Shown: piece by piece, positions 32,385 to 42,046 of the stretch
How positions within the stretch are numbered: position 1 is the stretch's first letter
Layout of the letters: every line of letters begins with the position of its first letter
From: Verrucomicrobiaceae bacterium
Lineage (GTDB): Bacteria; Verrucomicrobiota; Verrucomicrobiia; Verrucomicrobiales; DEV007
Length of the DNA stretch: 46,863 bases
NCBI GenBank assembly: GCA_024229495.1
Contig: JAAESJ010000154.1
Coordinates: forward strand, 1 to 46,863
Direction of reading: 5' to 3'
Notes under the pieces: generated by a model
Databases searched by the model: none
The model's input: only the letters and a program-made list of their open reading frames with translations
Told to the model about the DNA's origin: nothing
Translations under genes and position numbers: made by a program

Positions 32385-34361
32385 TTAGTCAAAATTCAAG
32401 GGGGCTGGATCGGCAGGTGTTTTTCTCCCAGGTGCTGATTCGCCTTGGGGAAGGCTTTCGGAGCTTGGCAGAATTCCGTCGAGAAGACGTCTAATGCCTC
32501 GCTCGGCATAAACACTATTGGGATAAATTCGCTTGGCTTTCAGGTAATAAGTCAATCCCATGCCGGAATGCCCGTCGTCTTCTAGGGTTTTTGCCTTGTC
32601 GAGGATTTTGGCGAAATCAGTAACTTTTAGGGTGAGAGCGGTTAGTAGTTTGTTGAGTTCAATGTCATCACCGGAATCGGTAGCAGCTTCCTTGGCCATT
32701 TCCCATGCGCCCCACGGGTCCTTTTTTTCAGAGAGCCCCTCGATTTTAGCCAGGGTAAACTGAAGTTCCATCGCTCCGCCCAATACTCGTTCAAGTTGCT
32801 CTTTGCGCTGTGGGTCATTTTGAACGGCGGCTATGAAGCGACCCTGTTGTTTCATGATTTCCCTGTGATTGTTCTGGGACAGGAGAGTGTCGAGTTGGTT
32901 AAGGGTTGTGACCTGAACGTCCGCAACAGATGCGAAAAGCTCGTTCTGTTCCTTAATTTGAGGGTTCAGGGGCCAGGCTTCGATTGCCATTTGCATTTGG
33001 CGGCTATATTCGTCCATGTCACTTTTTTGCGCGGCAATCTTTGCCTGCGCAAGGCTTGAATTGCTCATGTTAGTGTAGAACTGAATTCCTGCCTTGGCCT
33101 TTGAGTAGTTGAAATCCTTTGCCCCGTTGCGCATTCTTTCAACGATTTCATCAGCAGATTTGTAGTCGCGAACCTCCATGGCACTGAGTAGTGCATCAGC
33201 ATCCTGAACAAAGCGCTGGACTTTTTGCTTCGAATCGCGGGCAAGTGTGCGAATTCTTGGAAGGTATTCGCCTACGAAGAATGACTCGGCCAGTCTCTTG
33301 GAAGCGCTTTCCAACTCATCTTTTTCAACAAGGAATTCGAATGCGCGCACCCCTTCGTCGACGTCGCGGATGATTTCATTGGCGAACATATCCAGCGATG
33401 TAACCGTTGGACTGACGCCAAGTCCTTTTGCCAACATTTTGTCTGCATCAGAGCCTTCCTTTATCTCAATAATTCCATCACCATCTCGGAAGAGTCGGCG
33501 ATACATGCGTGAAGCAATGATCACGTGCTCCCAGCGCCGTTGGACAGCAAACTGAAGGATCAGTGCCTGATACTCAACCTTGGCCTGCAATTCAGAAATT
33601 CCAATTTTAGCCTTGTTGGCAAGCTTCATTGCTTCTATTTCCGCCAATCGCTGGAAATACCCGGCAACTCTGCCAGTGTTGGAAACTGCTTTACCGGTGT
33701 TTTGGCTTCCTCCGCCTTTTCCTTCGCCCTTGGCTCCGCCTCTTTTTCTTTCCGCCTCCTCGATAAGGTTTTCCGAAGTGGCCACTTCAACATTCCAGTG
33801 GAGTCCTTTCTTTTCGCGTTCCAGCGCAGCATTGGTATAAACCAGCGCTGCTGCATTTTTCTGGCCATGATAGACGCCTAGTATTGCCTGTGATAATGAA
33901 TCGCACAGGTTGGCGTCGATGCGATAGCGGGATGCGCGGGGGAGCAGGGCGACGGCATCCTGAAGGGGGCGTCCGCCTGTTTTATGAGGTGAGAGCTGAT
34001 CAAGGATCTCTCGTATAAGCAGGCGATATTCCTCATCTTCACTTTCATCATCAGCTTGCGTGTTGAGGTATTTTTCAAAGCGTGCACGCATCAGGCGATT
34101 GTTGGTAACATTCCAGTTTTGGCCGTCCCAGCTGAAGATTTCAGTGCCGGGGTTGAAGACCGGAACATCTGTACCCAGGAAGGGCTTGCTCTTCCTGGGT
34201 GGGGTTTTGTTCACCACTGTGGTGTTTCCAGGCTGCGTTGATGTGGTGCTCGTTGCTCCGCCTGCTGTATCAGGGCCGGTGAGAACCTGTGCGGTACACT
34301 CGCCGTCTGTCATGAGAAGCAGTGCGGATAGAATCACCAAGTTACTGTAATTGGGGGTCAT
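32385..34361 (-). CDS. Secreted helical-repeat protein of unknown function
   Basis: A 658-residue protein. ATG 34361 begins a signal peptide (Leu-Val-Ile-Leu-Ser-Ala-Leu-Leu-Leu core); the ATG at 34436 adds a polar 25-residue extension. After a Thr/Gly/Pro-rich linker there is a helical protein with TPR-like stretches (the final one reads Gly-Leu-Thr-Tyr-Tyr-Leu-Lys-Ala-Lys-Arg-Ile-Tyr-Pro) and a lysine/glycine-rich low-complexity loop near residues 205-225. No enzyme motif is seen. The N-terminal helices carry many Arg/Asp pairs. It is probably periplasmic and cotranscribed with the small gene 22 bases upstream. I do not recognise it. Confidence 0.65.
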   Translation of the reverse strand: MTPNYSNLVILSALLLMTDGECTAQVLTGPDTAGGATSTTSTQPGNTTVVNKTPPRKSKPFLGTDVPVFNPGTEIFSWDGQNWNVTNNRLMRARFEKYLNTQADDESEDEEYRLLIREILDQLSPHKTGGRPLQDAVALLPRASRYRIDANLCDSLSQAILGVYHGQKNAAALVYTNAALEREKKGLHWNVEVATSENLIEEAERKRGGAKGEGKGGGSQNTGKAVSNTGRVAGYFQRLAEIEAMKLANKAKIGISELQAKVEYQALILQFAVQRRWEHVIIASRMYRRLFRDGDGIIEIKEGSDADKMLAKGLGVSPTVTSLDMFANEIIRDVDEGVRAFEFLVEKDELESASKRLAESFFVGEYLPRIRTLARDSKQKVQRFVQDADALLSAMEVRDYKSADEIVERMRNGAKDFNYSKAKAGIQFYTNMSNSSLAQAKIAAQKSDMDEYSRQMQMAIEAWPLNPQIKEQNELFASVADVQVTTLNQLDTLLSQNNHREIMKQQGRFIAAVQNDPQRKEQLERVLGGAMELQFTLAKIEGLSEKKDPWGAWEMAKEAATDSGDDIELNKLLTALTLKVTDFAKILDKAKTLEDDGHSGMGLTYYLKAKRIYPNSVYAERGIRRLLDGILPSSESLPQGESAPGRKTPADPAPLNFD

Positions 34362-34383
34362 GGCAGGGTGGTTGTGATTAGGT

Positions 34384-34800
34384 TCAGGAGCGGACAAGTT
34401 CGCGGGCGACGAGGAATTGTTTTTCGGCCACTTCAACCTTGAAAGTAAATCGGTCTCCTACGTTGATGCTGAGATCTTTGAATTTTTCCGGCACGATGAC
34501 CGGGAGGCTTTCTCTGGTTGCACCTTGTTCGATATAAACAGATACAACTTGTCCGCGATCTCTCGTCCATCTGAGTTTTTCATCAATTGTTCCCGTGATT
34601 CGCCAGACAGTCCCGCCCATGCTGTTTCCGCTCCTGATATAATTTGTGATATCCAACTCGCTCACTGAGCGCATTGAATTATCCGGGCTGAATGAGTTGG
34701 AATTAAAAATAAGCGTTGCTAGTATGCCTGCTACAGCAAGCCCAATGGCAATGCATGTCATTTGGGTAGGGCTTAGACCCTGTCTTGCGCGGCGAGCCAT
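34384..34800 (-). CDS. Small membrane-anchored protein with OB-fold-like domain, unknown
   Basis: A 138-residue protein with one N-terminal hydrophobic helix (Ile-Ala-Ile-Gly-Leu-Ala-Val-Ala-Gly-Ile at about 17-26) after a basic start, so it is a type II membrane or exported protein. Residues 55-135 are strand-rich: Trp-Arg-Ile-Thr-Gly-Thr-Ile-Asp-Glu then Val-Val-Ser-Val-Tyr-Ile, Leu-Pro-Val-Ile-Val-Pro and Phe-Thr-Phe-Lys-Val-Glu-Val. This pattern suggests a small five-stranded barrel of the OB type, by eye only. It lies 22 bases before the secreted helical protein and 89 bases after the ABC transporter, in the same direction. Confidence 0.6.
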   Translation of the reverse strand: MARRARQGLSPTQMTCIAIGLAVAGILATLIFNSNSFSPDNSMRSVSELDITNYIRSGNSMGGTVWRITGTIDEKLRWTRDRGQVVSVYIEQGATRESLPVIVPEKFKDLSINVGDRFTFKVEVAEKQFLVARELVRS

Positions 34801-34889
34801 AATCAGTTGCTTAACAAAGCTAATTTAGTTGAGTTCGGGTGAAATGCAAAACGTGTATCTGAATTCGCTAGTTATCGCTTCTGCCCGCC

Positions 34890-36599
34890 TTAATGCCACT
34901 TGTGGCGTTTAGCCCCAATATAAGCGGCAACAAGGCCGCCTGTGATATGCAAGGCAAGGACTGTGTAGCAAAACCCAACGGCAAGGATTGAGGTGTCTTC
35001 GGTGATGGTATTGATGGCTTGGCTGAATTGTGCGTCTTTCATGAGGTCAAGGTTTCCTGACCATCCCCAGTATGCTGAGATGAAGGTGCGGGTAATAGGC
35101 TCCAGCCATTGAGGTAGAGCGAGAACAGCGCCGGAGAGAGGCAACTGAAATCCTACCAGGTAGATACTCAGTAGTGATGCTTGTGCGGGTGTGCTCATTA
35201 CGCCCGAGATGCCCAAACAAATTGAAGTCATTGCGGCGTTTACGAGGATGAGAATAGCGAGTCGACCCACAAGTTCTCCCGGTAGTGAGGGGATCATAAA
35301 CTCAACAAATATTCCCATCCAGATTGACTGGATGGCAACAAGCACCAAGAGAAACAAGACTTTACTGCCAATGTAGCTGGATACATGGAGACCGGCGAAC
35401 TTCTCTTTCTCAAAAAGCAGTCGTTCTCCCGCAATCTCACGTGCTGAGTTGTTTGATCCCATCAGTGTTAAAAGGATTACCTGGAACATGACCAAGCCCG
35501 AGAGAAGTCCGCCAATTTTAAGGTGATCGGCAGTAACCTCCATTTGGGTGCCCATTTTCTCAATTGGGTTGAGGGAAGTCAGGTTTGGCTCGTGCCTGGG
35601 CTGAGGAATGCCATCAAGCCCAAAGATGACAACCAACAACGGGAAGCCGAAGAGCATTGCCATTTGCAGGAAAATTTGAGTCCGGTCCCGGAAAAATATT
35701 TTCCAGCGGCGTGCTAACAATACCTGTAATTGTGCAAGGCGACCGGGAATGGAGCTTGTCTCATGTGGTCCGTCGTCGGTGGCATGAGCGGGTTGTTCCT
35801 TCAACGTGTTGTTCTTATAATACGAGGCGCGGTGCTTTTCCCAAGATTTATGCCATTGGACCGGAGTTTGTTTGGTCAGCGTGGGATAGATGTTCTCAGC
35901 GCTATCAACACTGAAATAGTGGGTAATACGTTCAGGAGGACCGTGATAGACAACCCGCCCCTCAAAGAGGACGAGGACAGAGTCGTATAGCTCAAGGTTG
36001 CTGAGGCTGTGTGTTACATTTACGACGATACGGTTTTGCTCATGCGAAAGCTGGTGCATCAGTCTTACGATTTCCTGCTCGGACTTTGGGTCCAGTCCGC
36101 TGGTTACTTCGTCACATAGAAGGAGTATCGGGTTGCTGGCGAGTTCAAGGGCCAGTCCCAATCTGCGTTTTTGCCCGCCAGAGAGAACTTCCACTCGGCG
36201 ATGTCTTAACTCCTTTAGCCCTACCTTACTGAGTATGTTGTCACGAATCCCAATGACTTCCTTGTGTGACCTGGCGCGAACTCGAAGTCGGATGGTGCTT
36301 TCAATGCTTTCCTCAACGCTCAATTCATCGAAAGCGATGCTGAACTGTGGAACATAGCCTATCTCGGATGGAGAGAGGTCTTCATCTTCTGCTAGATTTC
36401 TCCCGTTCCAGAATATGGATCCACTGCTTTCCTCATTGAGGCCGGCGATGACCCTCAAGAGTGTTGTTTTCCCACAACCTGAGGGGCCAACGATTGCCAT
36501 GAAGTGGCCTTGGTTGACTTGAATCGAGGCCTCGCTGATGAGTTCGATCTCCTCATCTTCTTTATCAATGGTATAACAGATTTTATCTAGACTGAGCAC
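34890..36599 (-). CDS. ABC half-transporter of the ABCG/ABC-2 type (ATPase fused to permease)
   Basis: A 569-residue protein. Residues 1-225 are the ATPase: Walker A Gly-Pro-Ser-Gly-Cys-Gly-Lys-Thr at 38-45, signature Leu-Ser-Gly-Gly-Gln-Lys-Arg-Arg at 139-146, Walker B ending D163-E164. Residues 305-565 are the ABC-2 permease with about six membrane helices. ATPase first, permease second in one chain is the ABCG layout, in which two copies dimerise. In bacteria such exporters carry lipids, drugs or surface compounds; the substrate cannot be inferred. The start is GTG 36599. The two genes downstream may serve the same process. Confidence 0.87.
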   Translation of the reverse strand: MLSLDKICYTIDKEDEEIELISEASIQVNQGHFMAIVGPSGCGKTTLLRVIAGLNEESSGSIFWNGRNLAEDEDLSPSEIGYVPQFSIAFDELSVEESIESTIRLRVRARSHKEVIGIRDNILSKVGLKELRHRRVEVLSGGQKRRLGLALELASNPILLLCDEVTSGLDPKSEQEIVRLMHQLSHEQNRIVVNVTHSLSNLELYDSVLVLFEGRVVYHGPPERITHYFSVDSAENIYPTLTKQTPVQWHKSWEKHRASYYKNNTLKEQPAHATDDGPHETSSIPGRLAQLQVLLARRWKIFFRDRTQIFLQMAMLFGFPLLVVIFGLDGIPQPRHEPNLTSLNPIEKMGTQMEVTADHLKIGGLLSGLVMFQVILLTLMGSNNSAREIAGERLLFEKEKFAGLHVSSYIGSKVLFLLVLVAIQSIWMGIFVEFMIPSLPGELVGRLAILILVNAAMTSICLGISGVMSTPAQASLLSIYLVGFQLPLSGAVLALPQWLEPITRTFISAYWGWSGNLDLMKDAQFSQAINTITEDTSILAVGFCYTVLALHITGGLVAAYIGAKRHKWH

Positions 36600-36749
36600 T
36601 GTGCAGGTTTTGCGTATTTCTTACAATCTGGTAAATAAACCCGCAAAATGGACTCAGGCAACGCCTGAAAAAATGGTCGAAAGCTTATTAAGAGGGGGTA
36701 TTTTAATAGTATGAAGCGCTAATGGTGCTTTGCTTAGAGAAATTATTGA

Positions 36750-38465
36750 ATGGCTCAAAGGAGGAAAAGGAAAAGCGCGCCTGGGAAAAAAGGGGTAACG
36801 CGTCGGTTAATCGTGGCGGCGTTAACAATGTTTGTCATTGTTGTCGTTGGTGGTTTTGTCGTCTTGCTTGCATTGCGAGCTTATCTCCACAGTGACAAAT
36901 TTAGCGGGTTGGTAAGTGGAGAAGTTTCGCGGGCTTTTGATGCAGATGGCGAATTTGCCGGGTTTCAGTGGACGGGAATGGCCTCATATACCGATTCATT
37001 TACAGCCGATGGCCGACCCGGAGCTTTTTTTGATAAGGCAAGGGCGGACAGTATCAGGGCTAGAGTAAACTTTGGTGCGGTCTGGGATCGGGTCTGGGAA
37101 ATAACAGATGTTGATGTTGACCGATTAAATGTATTGGTTTCCCCGGCAGGGATTGCGCAACCAGGGAAAAGTGAGGAGAACGTCGATGAAGAGGTTGTGG
37201 AAACAGAAAGTGGATCCAGTGGGGGGTGGCTGAGTGCGTTTTTGCCAAAACGCGTCGAGGTGAAAAGAGTTGGAGTGGCAGAGGTGAACTTTGATTATCG
37301 ATCCAAGGAAGCAACCCTCTCAGGACGTGGGACAATGCTTGAAATAAAACCGACGCTGATTCCTGAGGTTTATAGGATTGTTGCCCAGGGGGGGAGGATA
37401 ACTTACCCTGGCAGCCCGGTGCTGAATCTTGAGGGCAGCGAGGTTCGTGCAGGGAACGGGAAAGTCATCATCGATCGTGCGGCCTTTGAGTTATTTGATG
37501 ACTCCACTGTTAACTTGAATGGAGAGGTTAAGCTAGCTGCTGCCTCCGATCAGGTCTTGGACTTAAAGGCCCGCTTCAGGAGCGTGCCGGCCAAGGAGCT
37601 CTTGCCCGAAGATTGGGTTAAGCGGTTAAAGGGGATGGTGGAGGCAGAGGTTGATGTCACCGGTCCTATGCCTGGCAATGGTTCAGAAGGTCCGCTTATA
37701 GAGGGGCAAGCAAGGTTAATTGACGGTGTCTTTGAGGCAATGCCCATATTGGATCGCCTTGATGAAATTTTGGGCTCTAGCCGCTTCCGTCGGCTTTCCT
37801 TTAATGAGTTCAAGGTGGACTTTCGGCACCTTCGATCAACGACCACACTAGAAGACGTTTACCTTTTGGCTTCAGGTACCGCTTGTCTCAAGGGCAGGGC
37901 TGTCCTTGGTGGTCAAGCTGGACCTTCCGGGATGTATATGCTTGGTGTGACCCCCGATGTCATCAAATGGTTGCCCCTAATTAAGAAATCGATTGTTGAG
38001 GGAGTGTTCTGCCATGAACGCGATGAGGCTTTTGCTGCCGTGTTCGGTTCCTTTAGTTCTTCCGCGGAGAAGCCACCTGAGGGGTTTCGATGGGCTGTTT
38101 GCCGGATTGACCCAACGGCCAAGGATCCATTTACTGCCGATATCCGTGATCAATTTTTCAGTAAAGGCGGGCTTGCACTGTGGGCTGAACTTGTTGGGGC
38201 AGGGGAAAGGGGATTGCAGGCTATTGGTCTTCTTACCCGAAGGGCTGGGGAGCAAGGTGTGGATTTAATGGAGATTCTGACCGAAGGGGCAGGGCAGGGA
38301 ACAGGGGGATTGATTGGTCGAGAAAACCTGATGAGGGCTGCCGGTGAGTTGGGTGTTGAAGCGGCAATGGCTAAGGCTTTGGACGGATTGGTTGAGGGGG
38401 TGACTGAGATTCCCGGGACAATTTTGCGTGCGGGGAGTGATCTCCTTGATGGAATAATCCCGTAA
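36750..38465 (+). CDS. AsmA-like membrane-anchored protein
   Basis: A 571-residue protein. A basic N-terminus precedes one membrane helix (about 22-44), followed by a long beta-strand-rich periplasmic part, as in AsmA/TamB-like proteins that form grooves for lipid passage between membranes. Asp-Val-Asp-Val-Asp-Arg-Leu-Asn-Val-Leu-Val, the repeated 'Leu-Asn-Leu-Glu/Gly-Glu-Val' strands and the Leu-Asp-Leu-Lys-Ala-Arg-Phe motif fit this fold. The C-terminal 110 residues are instead helical and Gly/Ala/Glu-rich, ending Leu-Leu-Asp-Gly-Ile-Ile-Pro, which is not typical. The assignment is by fold pattern; the sequence is divergent. It is divergent from the ABCG gene, with 150 bases between them. 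Confidence 0.62.
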   Translation: MAQRRKRKSAPGKKGVTRRLIVAALTMFVIVVVGGFVVLLALRAYLHSDKFSGLVSGEVSRAFDADGEFAGFQWTGMASYTDSFTADGRPGAFFDKARADSIRARVNFGAVWDRVWEITDVDVDRLNVLVSPAGIAQPGKSEENVDEEVVETESGSSGGWLSAFLPKRVEVKRVGVAEVNFDYRSKEATLSGRGTMLEIKPTLIPEVYRIVAQGGRITYPGSPVLNLEGSEVRAGNGKVIIDRAAFELFDDSTVNLNGEVKLAAASDQVLDLKARFRSVPAKELLPEDWVKRLKGMVEAEVDVTGPMPGNGSEGPLIEGQARLIDGVFEAMPILDRLDEILGSSRFRRLSFNEFKVDFRHLRSTTTLEDVYLLASGTACLKGRAVLGGQAGPSGMYMLGVTPDVIKWLPLIKKSIVEGVFCHERDEAFAAVFGSFSSSAEKPPEGFRWAVCRIDPTAKDPFTADIRDQFFSKGGLALWAELVGAGERGLQAIGLLTRRAGEQGVDLMEILTEGAGQGTGGLIGRENLMRAAGELGVEAAMAKALDGLVEGVTEIPGTILRAGSDLLDGIIP

Positions 38466-38525
38466 GAAGCGCAGCTTGCGCGCATTTGACCCTTGGTTTG
38501 CGGGCGGTTAACCTGAATCATTGAA

Positions 38526-39881
38526 ATGGATATCATTGTCTGCGTATTGCGTGGCGTAATCGGAGTGGCAGGGCTACTTGGAGTTGCCTTCTGCCTAAGC
38601 TCCGAGCGCAAGAGTATTAACTGGCGAGTTGTTGCAGGAGGGTTATTCCTGCAACTTGTGATTGCGGCGTTGATACTGGGTAATGTTCCCGGTGTGGCGC
38701 TCATGTTTGAGGGCATGTCAAAATTCTTTGTGGCTCTTTTTGGATTTGCAATGAGTGGGTCTGAATTTGTTTTCGGAGTCTTAGGGAATCCGGCAAGCAT
38801 AACAGAGGAGCTTGGGACAGATCGAGGCTTTGTGTTTGCCTTTCATGCCCTGCCAATGATTATCTTTTTTTCCGCGCTTTCCTCGTTGCTTTATTACATT
38901 GGGGTTTTGCAATGGATCGTGAAGATACTCGCCTTTGTAATGAGCCGGATGATGAACCTGTCCGGCGCGGAAAGTCTAGCCGCTGCAGCTAATGTGTTCG
39001 TGGGGCAGACAGAGGCGCCCCTGGTCATTAAGCCTTATATTCCGAAAATGACACGGTCTGAGTTGGCCGCTTTGATGGTGGGGGGGATGGCTACAATTGC
39101 CGGCTCGGTTTTTGGCGCTTATGTGATTTTTTTAGGAGGTGGCGATGAAAAAGAAATGCAGACATTCGGCAAGGTATTGCTCTGTGCGTCACTGATGAAT
39201 GCACCTGCGGCACTTCTCATTGCCAAGGTTCTGGTTCCAGAAACCGGTGAGGTTAGTCGTAATTTGAATGTTTCAAGGGAGAGAATTGGCACCAATGCTA
39301 TCGATGCAGTTGCCAATGGTACAAGTGAGGGACTTAAGCTCGCGTTAAACGTGGCGGCAATGCTGATTGCCTTCATTGCCATTATAGCAATGTTTAATTT
39401 CATGCTTGGCTCATGGGTAGGAGTGATCCCGCTCCCTGGTGAAGTAAGTAATATCAATGCGTTGGTTAATAATCTCAGCGGGGGGAGCTTTGAGAGATTA
39501 TCGCTTCAGGCGCTTTGCGGTTTCGTGTTTGCGCCGGTGGCCTGGCTTATTGGTGTTGGCGGGGAGGAGATTCTCAAAGTAGGTCAACTCATCGGCGTAA
39601 AGGTCATCGCCAATGAGTTTGTTGCTTTCGCGAGCCTTGGTGACTTAAAGGCGGCAGGCGAACTGAGTCAGCATGCCGTATTTTTATCGACCTTTGCGCT
39701 TTGTGGATTTGCCAATTTTGCTTCTATTGGCATTCAAATTGGCGGGATAGGGGGGCTTGCTCCAGAGAGAAAGGCAGATATTGCCAGACTTGGCATCAAG
39801 GCCCTGATTGGAGGAACTCTGGCGAGTCTTCTTTCGGCCTCAGTGGCGGGGATGTTTTATGGCGCAGGTATGACCGGGTAG
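38526..39881 (+). CDS. nupC: Concentrative nucleoside transporter, NupC/CNT family
   Basis: A 451-residue membrane protein with about ten hydrophobic segments. CNT hallmarks: an N-terminal 'Gly-Val-Ala-Phe' helix, Phe-Phe-Ser-Ala-Leu-Ser-Ser-Leu-Leu-Tyr-Tyr near 115-127, Asn-Val-Phe-Val-Gly-Gln-Thr-Glu-Ala-Pro-Leu near 156-166 (nucleoside-binding helical hairpin), and Cys-Gly-Phe-Ala-Asn-Phe-Ala-Ser-Ile-Gly-Ile-Gln near the end. It imports nucleosides using a proton or sodium gradient. The Gly-Gly-Asp-Glu-Lys loop near 205 is unusually charged but short. Start ATG at 38526, without SD. It may support purine salvage alongside purH. Confidence 0.92.
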   Translation: MDIIVCVLRGVIGVAGLLGVAFCLSSERKSINWRVVAGGLFLQLVIAALILGNVPGVALMFEGMSKFFVALFGFAMSGSEFVFGVLGNPASITEELGTDRGFVFAFHALPMIIFFSALSSLLYYIGVLQWIVKILAFVMSRMMNLSGAESLAAAANVFVGQTEAPLVIKPYIPKMTRSELAALMVGGMATIAGSVFGAYVIFLGGGDEKEMQTFGKVLLCASLMNAPAALLIAKVLVPETGEVSRNLNVSRERIGTNAIDAVANGTSEGLKLALNVAAMLIAFIAIIAMFNFMLGSWVGVIPLPGEVSNINALVNNLSGGSFERLSLQALCGFVFAPVAWLIGVGGEEILKVGQLIGVKVIANEFVAFASLGDLKAAGELSQHAVFLSTFALCGFANFASIGIQIGGIGGLAPERKADIARLGIKALIGGTLASLLSASVAGMFYGAGMTG

Positions 39882-39932
39882 CTCAGGAGGGCGCATCGCC
39901 AAATATCCTGCCACTAATCAATCCTTGCCTGC

Positions 39933-41996
39933 TTAGGCGTAAGACATCTCAATGAAGCCCTCAAGCTTGCGGAGCCTTGTCGGGTGGCGCATCTTGCGAA
40001 GCGCTTTGGCTTCTATCTGGCGTATCCGTTCTCTGGTGACCTCAAACTGTTGCCCTACTTCCTCAAGAGTCCGGGTGTATCCGTCCAGGAGACCAAAACG
40101 CTGCTCCAGCACAGCCCGCTCTCTCTCTGTCAGCGTATCCAGAACATCCTTAATCTTAGATCGCAGCAGAGTGAAGCCTGTTTGCTCCATTGGATTATCA
40201 GCCTTTATGTCCTCGATAAAGTCACCAAAGCATGTGTCATCAGCTTCGCCTACCGGCGCCTGAAGCGAAATAGGTTGCTGCGCCATCTTTAGGACGGCGC
40301 GAACACGCTGAACAGGCAGGTGAATTTCCTCTGCGATCTCGTCTTCAGAAGGTTCACGGCCATATTCCTGCACTAGCTGCTTTTGCACTCGCATCAGCTT
40401 GTTGATTGTTTCAATCATGTGAACCGGGATGCGGATAGTGCGTGCCTGGTCTGCTATCGAGCGAGTGATGGCTTGTCTTATCCACCATGTCGCGTAGGTG
40501 GAGAACTTGTAACCGCGCTGATACTCAAACTTTTCCACCGCCTTCATCAGTCCCATGTTTCCTTCCTGAATAAGGTCAAGGAAGGAAAGTCCGCGATTGG
40601 TGTATTTCTTTGCTATGGAAATAACAAGGCGAAGATTCGCTTCAACCATTTCGGCTTTTGCCCTCACGGCAGCCTTTACCCACTTGCGCAGCTGCATGAA
40701 GTTGTCCTTGTGCTCCTCGGGAGTGTGCCATGAATTAAGGCAATATTCGCTAAACTTTTCATGCGCCTCGGGATTGGCGTTTGATCTCTTAGTCTTGCGT
40801 TCAAGGCTAGTGAAACTGGCATGATAATCACTGACTTTGTCCAGAAACTCATCAAGAACTTTTTCCTTGTAGTGGAACCTCTTGTAAGATCTGGCCAGTT
40901 TGGCAATTAATGAATTGAAGCTCTCTTCAAGCTTTTTCTTTGAGCGGACCTTCGGTTTTTGCAGTTTCCGGTAGGCGTTATCAGCCTCCGATTTTGTGTC
41001 CGTGACCTGCGTCTTGAGGCGTTGCAAGCCCTTCAGGTAACGCTCCCTGCTTGTGATTTCTTTGTCAGATATTACCCGGTCGAACCTTTCGTTTCCTTCA
41101 ATTAAACGATCGGCAATGTTGAGGTAAAGCTCGCTGGCAAATCCAAATCGATGGAGCAATCTGTGAGCATGCTTTTCTGCAGTCTCAATGCGCTTTGAAA
41201 TCTCAACCTCCTGCTCGCGTGTCAGGAGCGGGACTTGTCCCATTTGCTTGAGATACATTCTGACCGGGTCGTCAAGGATGTCGAGCTTGGTTCCGGGCTT
41301 CTGGGGCTCGTCGTCATTCTGTTGCTTTTGTTTCCTGATCTCGCTGACCTTATCGACTTGTGAGGCGTCGATAATGTCGAACTCCATGTTCTGCAGCCGT
41401 GAAATGACATCTTCCAGTAGGGGTGTCTTCGTGGCAGAGGCGGGGAGAGCTTCATTGACATCGTCAAATGTCAGATAGTCCTGCTCCTTGGCCAGTTTTA
41501 TCAGCTCACGAATTTTTTCCTGAATTTTCGGGGAGTCAATGTTGAGCGAGTCATCCTTGGAGGATGATGCAGAGTTCTCGGGGGCTTGGGTCAAGTCCTG
41601 AGTGGACAGTGCGGAGTGTGCCGCATTTTTTCTGGGACGACCTCGTGGGCGTTTGATTCTCGGATCGCCGGTAATGCCGTGTTTGGCGAGAATTTGTGTG
41701 CGCAGTTGCTCCTCTTCCTTGGTTGGTCGACCTCTCCGCCGCTTGGGTAAGTCGATAATCCCTTTTAGGGTGGCAACTTTCTCCATCTCAATAACAACGC
41801 CATTAACTGTTATGCTCTTCGGCGTGCTGGATGTGTCGGGGTTCCCTTTTGGTGATGAGGCTTGCGGCTTAGGCTTTTTCTTTCGGCCTGGCTTGTCGTT
41901 CACCTTTTTACTGGTGACGACGGTCCGTTTTGTTTGCTTGGAGTTCTTCCTTTTTGAGGAAGGTCGATGTGTTGAGGTAGATGTTTTGCCCGGCAT
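39933..41996 (-). CDS. rpoD: Primary sigma factor RpoD (sigma-70) with AT-hook-like, lysine-rich N-terminus
   Basis: A 687-residue protein. Regions 2-4 are standard: [12 protein letters not shown] and Leu-Ile-Gln-Glu-Gly-Asn-x-Gly-Leu-Met-Lys-Ala-Val (2.1-2.2), Tyr-Ala-Thr-Trp-Trp-Ile-Arg-Gln-Ala (2.4), and the region 4.2 helix-turn-helix [10 protein letters not shown]. A region 1.1-like segment lies around 155-235. Before it, residues 1-125 are very basic and contain Arg-Gly-Arg-Pro at 88-91 and 118-121, the core of AT-hook DNA minor-groove binders. The end matches other primary sigmas (Leu-Glu-Gly-Phe-Ile-Glu). It lies 50 bases after dnaG, the classical order of the macromolecular-synthesis operon. 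Confidence 0.94.
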   Translation of the reverse strand: MPGKTSTSTHRPSSKRKNSKQTKRTVVTSKKVNDKPGRKKKPKPQASSPKGNPDTSSTPKSITVNGVVIEMEKVATLKGIIDLPKRRRGRPTKEEEQLRTQILAKHGITGDPRIKRPRGRPRKNAAHSALSTQDLTQAPENSASSSKDDSLNIDSPKIQEKIRELIKLAKEQDYLTFDDVNEALPASATKTPLLEDVISRLQNMEFDIIDASQVDKVSEIRKQKQQNDDEPQKPGTKLDILDDPVRMYLKQMGQVPLLTREQEVEISKRIETAEKHAHRLLHRFGFASELYLNIADRLIEGNERFDRVISDKEITSRERYLKGLQRLKTQVTDTKSEADNAYRKLQKPKVRSKKKLEESFNSLIAKLARSYKRFHYKEKVLDEFLDKVSDYHASFTSLERKTKRSNANPEAHEKFSEYCLNSWHTPEEHKDNFMQLRKWVKAAVRAKAEMVEANLRLVISIAKKYTNRGLSFLDLIQEGNMGLMKAVEKFEYQRGYKFSTYATWWIRQAITRSIADQARTIRIPVHMIETINKLMRVQKQLVQEYGREPSEDEIAEEIHLPVQRVRAVLKMAQQPISLQAPVGEADDTCFGDFIEDIKADNPMEQTGFTLLRSKIKDVLDTLTERERAVLEQRFGLLDGYTRTLEEVGQQFEVTRERIRQIEAKALRKMRHPTRLRKLEGFIEMSYA

Positions 41997-42046
41997 TATG
42001 ATGGTGTGAGTTTTCAGTATGGGGAATACAACAAACTCTGGTCGTT

